Positions 35,019-47,000 of a DNA stretch of 64,000 nt are shown here, piece after piece. Each line of letters opens with the position of its first letter. Position 1 is the first letter of the stretch. The translations under genes and the position numbers were made by a program. The notes beneath the pieces are model-generated. The model was not told the DNA's origin, ran no database searches, and worked only from the letters and a program-made list of their open reading frames with translations. Where the stretch lies: positions 669,173 through 733,172 of the forward strand of contig JAQGDQ010000007.1 in assembly GCA_030141605.1 (NCBI GenBank), written 5' to 3'. The DNA is from Tubiluchus corallicola. Its lineage: Eukaryota; Priapulida; Priapulimorpha; Priapulimorphida; Tubiluchidae.

Positions 35019-38000
35019 GGAAGCACTTGAGTGTGACCAATTACGTAATGAGTAATGTGTCAGTTGTTATAATATTACTCGTGGCATCATCAGTTAAAAT
35101 TTATCTGAACAACGAGAAAGGAATATTTTTGTGCTAAAAATTGCTTGCCTAGAGGCTGTGCAACTAAATACAGTGATGCCTACAAATTTCATCCTATATT
35201 AGTCAATGTTAGTCATTAAAAAAGACAAAATGAATATGCAAAATTAGTAATGAATGATGATGCTAAAGTTATGACAATCAAATTAATTTTATTTTCACAT
35301 ACAGTAACGTTTTTCTAGTGCAGGTTTTGTGAGCCAGTACAGAAGGCTGATAGGTGTGTTCTTATTTGTCTTTTTGATTAGTCAAGCCTGGTGATCAAAG
35401 AAATGTAGCCATTAGTTTCCAGATCAGAAAATGGTTTGAGGCGTGTGGATGAGTAACGGAATGATGTTCATGTTTTTATGAATTATTAAAATGCCCTTAA
35501 GCTGTAACTTTGAGCTTTCGTGGTGACTGACAGTGACAGCATATAAATGATCAGTCATGTACAACTGGCAGCAATGCATTATTTACTTGTTTACAACACA
35601 GCACCTGGAAATGTCTTTAAAGGAAAACAGGATAATTTTCTGATAATTATATAATACATTAAGATGATACCACAAATGAATATAATTTTCAACAGAAAAG
35701 CATTCTATGAGTGTGTTCTATGTGTTTCCAAAAGCGAGAATTGAAGTACAGTGCTACTGTAAGAGATACAGTGTGTTATACTAAAAGCCACGATGTTTTA
35801 AGATAAAAATTCAAATTTCAAATTTACCCTTGGGTTCATGCACGAGCTGTCGAATGTGTGCTCTACATCATAAATGAACGCCTCTCAAATGAGAGAGATA
35901 TAGCACCTGTTTTTGTGCAACATATTTCCAAAATGCAGGTGCTGGTGTCCATCTAACTAATGAAATACATGTAACATTGAGGAACATTGAGTAACTACAC
36001 GAATGTGAAATTTAAAAATTAATCTGTTTACCAAATTTCATTAGTAGACATCTTCCAAAAAGTTTCAACTGCTGCTACGTTTCCCTTGCATGCGGACACA
36101 GATAATAACATGTAGCTTTCTATACAAAAATGGTGTTCTTGTAGCAAGTTCCCAATTGGTTAATGAAATCCTTTGGGTGCATTATGTTTTTATGACATGA
36201 ATTCACAAACTTACAACTCTGAAACCAAACAGTTATCATGTAGTAGATCACTATGAGTTATTTCTACGAATCCAGGTAATACTGTCACAGGCAAAAGAGT
36301 CATAGAAAAAAAGTCACCCTAACCGTAACTCTAACCCTGACTTGAATATTTTTGTTTGATTTCTTGACATTCTTTCCTAGCCAAAATTGTGACTTTTTCT
36401 GCGACTTTTTTCTTATGACTTTATTACCTTTCACTGTTTTTAAGGTGCAGTTTACTCAAATATGGTAGTCAGAGGAGTGCTGTACAAGTCTTGCTGCCTG
36501 CATGAGCTGTAACTTTGTACAAATATTTATAAATGCCGAAGAACTAGCTGCATCAGACAACACGTTAATAATTCGTTGTGACCTTTCTTTCCCAAATCAC
36601 CGGTCACTAATTCTGGATCATCTCGATTCATTATTTGCCACAGATTTAACTACTTACCGTGTCTGATTTTGCTAAACAGGAAACAAGTCCACGCAAAGCA
36701 CTTACTAGTCATCCAGTATGACAGTGCTATGAATTGGCAGTATTTTTCCTCATGTGGTTTAGGAACTATGCGTGCCTCTAGCGAGTAGAAAACTCCCTTG
36801 TATTTAATTAATGATACTGTTTGCAGACACGTAAGAATTGTAAATACAAACTAGAAGCTGTATGTGTGCGACTGAATCACAACCGGCAGTGGTACAGGGT
36901 ATTTCAAAACCTGATCTTCAACCGTCCACCTATTACCTACAGTCAACAATTTTTGTTCAGCAACTCTTTGCAGTTTATTTCAACTTATTATCATTATCAT
37001 TCTGTACTAGTGTAACCTAAATCACTAATTAATCGGCTAGCTTAACCATTACATTCGTTTAACTAAATTTATTTATTTACATTATAAAATAACTTGTATG
37101 AGGTGTGTTTGTACAGTTCACTATTGAGCTGGTTGGTATCAAGCACTCAGTCTCAGGACCAACTTAATGCAGATGCTTGTGACAAAACCGAAGTCCTATC
37201 TAGTATTAAATATAATCATTATCAAGATCAAGGTGTTTTAGCCACGTTTGGATGTTAACTTTTTATTTGAGGTATTTTATCACATTTTATCATGTCTGGA
37301 TGTGTGTACCTTCTTCTCAAAGAGGTAAATAACTGATGTGGCATTACATATGATACTGTACAGAAGCAACCTTCCTGGTGGTCTTCATCCATTTACTGAT
37401 CAGATTGGACATTGCTTAACCCAGTGGTTAAACATCCACTGTAACCACTCAGCTATATCTCTCATTTTACATTGATTGTGTAAATACTGTTTATAGTATA
37501 TTTAGTAATTTCAGTATTAAAATCGTCCAAGATTTAAATGTTACTATCACTAAGTGCTATTATTAATAGCTGGTTGGTGATTCACAGGCAAAGTGTAACC
37601 TACTACAAGTTTATTATTTGCAACATTGGTTACTCTAGCTATGTGGTTTGTTACGAACATATAATTATCATGCATAGTACCACTGTCAACATATCATCTC
37701 ACCCTAGGGCAGTTTAATTATTACCTAGTTCGCATGCAGCTAGTATAAAATGTAAAATGCATTTTGAATTTCCGATACAGATGTTTTATATGCCAAAGAG
37801 CATGACTAACGGGTGTAGCATACCTGTTAGGGTGTGCCGATGATCAGGTTAGCAAATCCTTATAGACAATTCAAATTGCATTTAAGGGATGGGGGGGGGT
37901 TACAGGGGTAAATTATCGTGTTAACTAGGTCACATATTGGGGGAGGGGGCTACACTAATATGCTCCTAGGAGAAATTGGCTTGCTTGAGGTTGTGCTAAT

Positions 38001-41000
38001 ACATTACAGTGTCGCTCGGTGGAGTGCAAAGTGAGGATCTTTTCTAACAGCTATCAGGCCAAATGGTTAGTAACTTCATTGTTGACTGATAGGGTGAGAG
38101 AATGCATTCTGAGTATGAAACACTTTTGGAAACTTGTGAGTTTGGGCATTAATACCACTTGATGGAATAATAGTCGTATCATAAAGACCATATTAAGACT
38201 TTATACAGCGAGAGGAGGAGGATAGAAAGAGGGGAGAAAAGGAGAGGGAGATGGGGAGAGAGAGAGAGAAGTGGAGGAGTGAGAGAATAGGATGTGAACA
38301 GCAGAGTGTTTTTATAATCTGTTGCACTGTCTGCCAGATTAACTCAAATGAAGTTGAACCTATTTTGTGCGTCGCATTGAATAGCTTAGACTAGCTTTAG
38401 ATTAAATTAATCAATCGATAAATCTTTTATGGTCTCTGACGCAATCAGATAATCAATTTTGCGGTATATAAGTGGATTTTGACGTGAAATGAAGAATTTC
38501 ACACAGAATTCCTCACCGCATATCTAATCGCACCTGGACATAATGAATTTTATTTCCTCAATAAAGTAAAACTACGCCTCAGTGTTGAGCATGGCACGTA
38601 GCCCTCAGGCGTTTCACAACAGATAATGCAGACAGTAAGCTGTCTGTACTAAATTCTCATTAGTAATAGCCTGTAGCTACGACACGCGGACAGCAAAGGC
38701 TAGAGTCACTAGACAACGCGAATTTTGCCAATGGAAAACCCCGCGAAAAAATAAATGAAGTGCATGCATCCGTCAGCTTCTAACCGTGTCAAGAATGCAC
38801 GGCTATTTTTATTTGCTGTGGTGGGCAAATATAAGTACAGAAAGGCGTTTTTCAAAGGTCCAGGCACACCCTCCTTGTTTGCGTTATTTCTTAAATTTAA
38901 CGTAAATTGTCTATCAACTTTATGTGCCGCATTTTTTAAAGCAGTTCTTTACGGTTATGAAAATTGTTACATGTACTGCAAAAAAATTAACTTTGTGCTT
39001 CTGCTGTCACGTTCTGTTGTGTTCCATGTTCTAATCTGTGCCTTGTTTGTGATTGTTTTGTATTATATCTTGTGTTCTATTACTAATTAATTATTGGTTG
39101 ATTGTCAATGTTTGATTGACTGTTTGACTGACTCATTGTTTGACGAATCCATTTATTGGTTGTTTGACTGACTGATTGACTAATTGATTAATGTATAAGT
39201 GTATTTAATAATATATTCAATAATTTTTGTGTGAGACTTACACAGAGAAATGTTTTTTTAGTTTCGTTGTGTTGTGTTGTATTGCACTGGTGCAGTGGTA
39301 TAGCGTGCTGTGTCGTTATCTGTTCATTGTGTTGTGTTACATTCGCATTAGCGATTATATAAAGTAGATGATCTCGACTGCTTAAATTTTATTTCCTGTA
39401 AATTTCACTTTGGAGTGAAGTAACGTGTACTTGCTTACCCTTCTTCAAAAACATGGGTCTATGTCTACATTCGTGTACTACAGAGTGAATACAAGCATTT
39501 TTCTTGTAAATTCTTATCTATTCCGATCATCATCATTTAAAATAGTGAAAGCGAAGCGCCTAGATGCTCATTCACCATCACATCAGCACAATGACGTCAC
39601 GCGCAGCATCAGCAGCAGCGTCTAGTGGTGTTTAGGTCAGTGGGTTAGTGGCGTGAATTCAGTGAAAGTGGTTTTTCCTCCCTACTGTACGTGTCACTAC
39701 TCAGTGTGTGCGAAAGTGAAATCCCGGGACACATGGCGTCTGCAGGTGGTTGATCGGCAGGGGGAGGGATGCATGTACCCCCATGTGGCTGTTCAATCTG
39801 TACGTGCTATGTAAGCTGAATCTTGAGTTTCGGAACGTGCCGCGTGGTGGCCTTGCTGAGATGCTGGCCGCGTGTCTAAGTCTCCTGCAGACTATGGCAC
39901 CTGATGACAACTGGATCAGTCATAAAGAGGACGACGAGACCACCACTACCATCGATGTGAAAGGTGTGTCCGTTTTAAAACTGTGATAGTTACTCTCCCT
40001 TGTAAAATTCCAGGGTTGACTGTCCCTATATATCTAGGTTATACACCTCCATGCTGCAGTATACATATATCTTCAAATGCCATATGTCACTGATATGTGG
40101 ATTGCCATCAAAGCCAAACAGTCACATGCTGACCATTCTCTTCCCCTTTTTACATGTCCATAAAAACTGCTCTGCGTAAAAAACGTACATTGAAGACATT
40201 TCTCGTCCATGTGACAATGTCACTATACTACTGTTTTTCACAGAGCAAGTCTACTACTAAAAAGGCCACTGCTAGTGTGCCTGTATATGTGTCTTTGATG
40301 CTCTAGTTTTTTTAAAAGTCGCATTAGTGCATCAAGTAATTATCAGGGTTTGTACTGGAAATTAAGATTAATAAAGAATTGCATTCGGTTAACTTAACGT
40401 TTCAATGAAGCTGTGATTATTTTTGGCTGTTGGCTGACTTGCCGGAGTCTGGTGATTCATAGATGTTAATAGCTACTGTAGTGATTTACCTAAGACGTAA
40501 AGGCTCTGAATGACTGAAAAAATTGACTTCACTGTTATGCCTTGTAACAATAACAGTCTGTAACAGTAAAATATGTGAAGAGTACTATCTGTAGTCGTTT
40601 CGGCAAGAATATTTTAATCCGTGTGTTGCGCGTAAAAGGCTTCCTCTACATTTGCAAGGAGATAAGAAATATTCCAGTGCTAAAGTGGATAGCTGCGCAC
40701 GGCAGTTCTAGAGTGGACTGCTGTACCTAGATAAGCCATTTGTGTACACATAAGTACGTTGGTATTGCTATGTTCTCCCATAGCAATTATGGCGCATATA
40801 ACTTAACTACTGGGGTGCATGCAGATATAACGCACCACAACACGCGCAAGTTAGCTACTACAATTCAGATTCAGATTTGTTTTATTTTCATTTTAAATAT
40901 TACATTTGTAGTTTTTACTGAATTAAGAACTACTGCTCGAAGGAAGAGTGGCGAAAAACTAAATGGCTATTAAATCAGCCGCGTTTACTATTTGGGTTAG

Positions 41001-44000
41001 CAATTGAATTATTATATAATTGTTTAGTGAACTTAAAAAAATATTGGTTACGTTGCAATGCTGTTGGATTAATACTTGCCGTGTACATAAGCTACTGCAG
41101 TTTTCATAGATAAGTCAGTATTGCACTCATAACAGAGCCATAACTATGCTATTATGCCTTGCATAAGTGTGCTACTGAAATGTACGCAGACAAGTGCTAT
41201 AGCTCACAAAAATGCAAACTACTGCATGTTTTTGTATACACAACTACAGTTGAGGTACTTCACTGTACACCTATAAAGTACACATGTAAGCAGTTTAGCA
41301 TGCATTATTGCTACAGTGTGTTGCACGTACCTATTTTTCTGTGACACTTTCGCAATGCACACTGAAGCCATTGCACTGTGCACTCAGAGTGGCTTAAGTG
41401 CTCCAGTGGACACAACTTAAGTACTCCAAGTGGACACAAATAAGCCTTCACTGCACTGTTATAATCACAGAATTAAGTCACTGTAGTAGAGATATATACT
41501 TGACCTACAGTAGTGTACATATACAAGATATTACATTACTTGTACAACACAAGTGCATTTAATTGCTCGGTACCTACATCAGTATTGCTTCATACCTCAT
41601 TGTAGTGTGGCTAGACTGGTACTTGACATGTATAGTCATCAATGGTCATTTGTAGCGCACATTGTAATTAATGCTTCTGTAATATGTGTTCCACCTTTGA
41701 GCCATTTCTCGCACTGCGATGTTTTGTTACATGTCCATAATAATCTTCTGTGTTTTTTTCTGTGAAGTGCATTTTAGTAATATCTCTTTTCATTTGAATG
41801 CTTTTGACCCGTTTGGTTTTTGAGCTGCAAATAAAAAAATTGTAGATTCGTCTATGATCTGCCCATAACTGTTGAACTTATTTTTTGTGTCTGTTATGAT
41901 ATCGTTGGATGGATAATTGGATACCAGCTATTCAACTACTGTAATTTGCTTCTGCTACTGACTGTAACTAAAAATGGATTGGTCGTGTCCAAGTCAGTGC
42001 ATTATCATTGCTATTGTAATTGACAATCACAATCCCCATTAAAAACCGCCTCCATCTATCTTAGGTAGTATAGAGCTGATGTAGGGCCACTTTCTAAATG
42101 CATAGGGTGTTCTCTTAGCTGATACTCTGTGTGCCTGATTAGAACTTTGTTGCATTTTGTTGTAGTTAGAAAAATAAGCTTGTATATAATTTATAGTGTT
42201 TATGACAAAGCTGTGACTCTTAATTATTCGACACTAATAGTTCTCTTCCCTCATAAAAAGAAAGTTTTTATTGGAACTTGATCAGAATTTCCAATCTAAC
42301 AGTGAAACGGTGACTGCTTAATGTCTTCTGGTAATGAATTCCTTTGTACTCATTGTCTTTCAGTAGACTGTCATTTTTTTGCTCATTGTCTTCCAGTAGG
42401 CTCTTGTAAAACTCCATTTCTTTTACCTCAGACTAGTGTTCTTTTGCAGTCCTATCTAGAAAAATTGGTCATTTAAGCATTCTGTTTGGAAACCTTAGTT
42501 GACAAGCTCGATTGTTAAATGACACAAATTCATTAATCACATCAGATAAGCTTTATGTAACTAGTGAGATTCTGGTGAACACTGAACAGGTCATCATTTT
42601 CTACCAGTTAGAAGTCTCTAAATGCTCTATGCACTAGCGAGTTTTCAGCTTAATGCATTTAAGGGGATTAGCCAGGATTAAACTCCTAATTCTGCACACC
42701 ACAAAACGGAGAAAGGGAATTAATAAATATGCTTGGAATTTAGGATATAATAGACAAAAGTGGCTGTATATGAAGAAAATCTAGGGCTAGCTTACTCTGA
42801 TAGATATTTTTATTAAAATGCATTGTGCTTTCTTAGATGTTTCCAGTTTTACCTTCAGTAGCTATCCGTGCCAAATAATGCAGGACTTCCGGGTGCTGGA
42901 TGTTTTGAACAATTTCTTTACAGACACTTATTTTAAGCTTTTTGGCTGTGTTTTTTGACTATTTTATATTTTTTGACTGTCCTTTTTAACTATTTTATAC
43001 TTTTGACCTGCTCTAAAAAGCTGCAGATTTAACCACTAGTTTAGTTTTCTCTGATACTGTGTGCTTACTGTAAGTATAACCACATGTCTGACATCATTAT
43101 TCTAATATCCTAGGCCCAGCTAGTAGTCAAGTCATTGGTAAGATCTTCCAGATGTTTTTTTAGTTCCTTGGGAACTGGCACTTTCCACTTCTGTTGCTCA
43201 TTGCCTCGAGTACTGTAAAAGGCCAGAGGAAAACTGTGCTTGATTGGCCAGAGATGTTTTCGGTATTTGATGTACATGCGGAGAAATCCATCTGTCAATA
43301 CAGATTAGTGTTTAAAGCAGATATTTGCCTCCAGACAATCTTTTTAACGGTGTTCACATCTTGCTACAAGAACCGAGACTGGAGTTTGTAAATTTGTTAT
43401 TTGTCCTTTTTCTGATTTTTCAAAAACAAGCACTTGGCACAACAAAAGGCTTTCTAAAACATTGTGATTATGTGACATCACATTATTTTTGAATATTACT
43501 TATTAATAATAACACTTTATTAAACATTTTTAACCGATTTTATACGATGGTGTAATGCATTTTACAAAAGATTTTAAAAAAGACCATCAAAATTACTAAA
43601 AAGTGAATTCGTAAGATATCTAGGACCATGGCACATTAATTGATTAAAACTAAATGGACTTGATAAAAAAGGAAAATCATAAAAACACAAAAAATTTAGT
43701 AAAATAATAAAAGCAATGCAGAAGACATACACAAATACAAAAGTTGCTAGATTATTTTAATTACAAAAAAGCTTCATTAAAGCAGTGAGTTTTCATCATT
43801 TTAAACTGTCAAGTGAATAGCAATTTTTTGATTCCTCGATAAAAATTAATATTTATGCTCAATTTTATGCATAGCCAGAACTTGGTGTTTCAGTCTGTTA
43901 TAGTTGCCATTTATATTTTTCAGCCCCGTTGACCAGCACAGCCGATTTAGCAAGCTTGTTCGAGTGTCCAGTGTGTTTCGACTATGTTTTACCACCAATC

Positions 44001-47000
44001 ATACAATGCCAAAGTGGACATTTGGTGTGTTCCAGCTGCAGGCCAAAATTATCTTGCTGTCCAACATGTCGTGGACCACTGGGTAAGTGCTGACATCCAA
44101 TGTGTAAACCAAACAACAAACTGGACCCCTGATTAGTGATCACAAATAATTTTAGTGTGAGCAGCTACAGCTTATATAGGTAACTGGTGGCATCTGGTAG
44201 ACAACAAAAATACTAGTATTTATCAGAAGAATTTTGACTAGAAATCCTCATTAATTAATGAAACTAGTCTGATATAACTAATTTGTGTCTAACTTTCATA
44301 CACGTTTGGTGAGGACATCTTATTCAAGGCTTAAGATTTTTTCTCTGGGTTTTCTAGGTAATATACGCAATTTGGCAATGGAGAAAGTGGCGAGTACGGT
44401 CATGTTTCCATGTAAATATAGTTCATCAGGCTGCACAGTGTCACTTTTACACACAGAAAAAACAGATCATGAAGAAGTTTGTGAATACAGGTAGGTGTAT
44501 GCGGCCAAAAGCACCACGTTCTGGGTTCAAATCATGTTTGGCCACAATTTCTTAGGATCTCCTTCAATTAATGTAATTGTAAGTGTATTGTGTGATGCCT
44601 CCTAATGTGTAGTGTGTATGTGTGCTTTACAATCGTCACTACTGCCTTGAGCCATGTTGGTCAGTCTTAATTGTTGTTTCTTGTTTTATGTAAAACAATG
44701 GACTGTACAGAAATTAGAATTATGGCAAAATTGCATGAATAAGATAAGTTTGCAAGTGAAGAGTTTCGTCAGCCAAGGGCATTAAAAAGAAAACAAAATG
44801 ACCTGCAACTTTCAAATGATCTATTCATTCCACAATTGAAAAAGAAGCCTGTTTTACTGTATTTTCAAGAGTTTATATCGGTAGGAGCACTTCAAATAGA
44901 AATACACATACTGTATTATCTATGTACACACACACGCACACACACACACACATATATATCATCTTTGTTGCTGCCTTAAACTATTAAATAATGAATCTCT
45001 TATGTAAATAGTTTCAAAGTATGTTCTTTAAAATCAGTTACTTATTAAATGATTACATGATTTTTTTAGGCCATATATGTGTCCGTGTCCAGGTGCATCA
45101 TGTAAATGGCAAGGGTCACTAGATGAGGTGATGCCACATTTAATGACAGCACACAAATCCATTACTACTTTGCAAGGTATGAATACTGAAGAAACATTCT
45201 TCATAAACAATGTGCCATAAAACCTTTTCATATTTAATGTAAATAATTCTGTCTGTACTAGAATTGTGCCTACTGGTATTGAACAATATTTTTGACAGAT
45301 TTTTCCAGTAATCGTTACTTTTAACACCTTCCTTATCAGCTGTGAAGACTAGTTTTTAACACCATGGGATACAGGAACAGTTTTACTTGATAACACAAAC
45401 TTGGGGCATCTAGGGGAGAAGATGCAACATCTTTTTCTAGTAATAGGGATCATCAGTCCTGAATTATAGCCTTTTGGGGTCCCTAGGCTAGTTGAAATAT
45501 GGAGCTACCTATTTGCTCACACTTGTCTTGGATATTTTTTTACTTGTAATGCATTTCAGCAAGTTTCAAAATAAAGGCCTCAAACAAGGGCTGTTTTTCT
45601 CAAATAAAAGGATCTTTTGTCTCAAATATGGAGCCACTTTAAAATTGGATTTTCAGACTTCCTGGCCTCTTTTTTTTAAAGCTGCACTTTTATTTTAAGT
45701 TATATTAATTATTTATCAGTGCAAAGTACGGGACTCTCAAGCTTGACGGGCCCTAGGCTGCAACCCATAGCTAGCCTTGGGGATCATTTGTAATACCAGT
45801 CCTCATTTAAGAAGTTTAAGTGTTTTGGGGAAATTTGTACTTTAATGATTTAAGTTTTGCACCTTCAGGTTGCCAGCATTTTCTAGCTGGAATTCTACTG
45901 TGGAATTATGATGATACACTGTAACGTTGATTCCACAGACATTGGTCTTGATCATTTCTCTCTCCAGACCAGAACACAGATAACCTTGCACTATCCAGAC
46001 TAATACTTACATTCATACAAAATTAACTGCAGGTTATGCTTTTGACATTTTTTTACTGCTAGGTTCATATATAATACAATACACCTATTTTTAGCATTAA
46101 TGTTCTGCCTCGATGAGCTTTACTAGCGATTATTTTTTTGGTTTTCGGGAGGAAGACTATATTTGTGTATTAGCTGCAAGTATTATGCTTATGCAACATG
46201 TGTTAACACCTGGACAATAGTCATTAGAAGCTGTGCTCAGCATTCCGTGTGCTAAAGAGAAGAGCAGAATAAATAAAACATGTAGGTAGAGATTTGCAGA
46301 AAAAGCAAAGTGGGTCAGGCTATTCTTCACAATGAATTACTTGGCAGGTGAAGAGAGGCAAAGGGTAGTATCAACACTGTAAGCTAACAAATGCTTAAGA
46401 AAGTCCGTAGACCATGACGCATGATCCAAAAGAAAATTTAAGCGGACACTTTCACTTATGGTACATTAGACACGATCACTACTTAAAGCTAAATACGTGC
46501 TTTGTTCGAAGCATGTCTTGTAAGATAATCTTTTTCTGTCTGATTTGTTAAGTATATTAATCACAGATGGCAGCACAGTTTAATAGTAGGCATATTACTA
46601 GTTTCAGTGTGCTAATGTTATGTGCTTGACTTTGCTGCCATCTAAGAATGAGCAACAACACTAATTATTGAGATAAATGGGGTGTTTAAGTTTAACCCAT
46701 CTTACAAAATGAACATGATTTTAGTGTGGTAACATCCTTTGGATTTTTAATTCTGTAACAAAGGCCAAGGGGCCTCTTATCACCTGCTGATTCCTATACT
46801 CGAGTCGATTAAATATAAAACTAAATTTAAACTATTACCAGTAATGACTCAACTCTTTGAAGAAGCATTAACATTTCAAGTTAAATTTAGCAATTTGATA
46901 ACAGAGCAGATTATAGATTGATGTCTGCACACCTTTTATGTTTTGTTTTCTGTACTTATTAATTCATTAACTGCTAGTAGTGCGTGTAATCGATTTCTAG

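Noticed and set aside
34756-35137. Three overlapping Thr-His/Cys-Val frames
   Set aside because: Reading frames of the CA microsatellite.
36320-36345. CCCTAACCGTAACTCTAACCC, telomere-like
   Set aside because: Only about three imperfect units, in the loop of a foldback element in the middle of a gene; not a telomere or a convincing interstitial one.
38755-39090. 111-codon plus-strand frame with hydrophobic segments
   Set aside because: No family similarity and no Kozak or splice support; AT-rich composition alone yields such hydrophobic frames.
43110-43298. Last exon of an unknown minus-strand gene ([17 protein letters not shown])
   Set aside because: A possible acceptor and stop exist, but no partner exon or family match was found; recorded only as part of the intron description.
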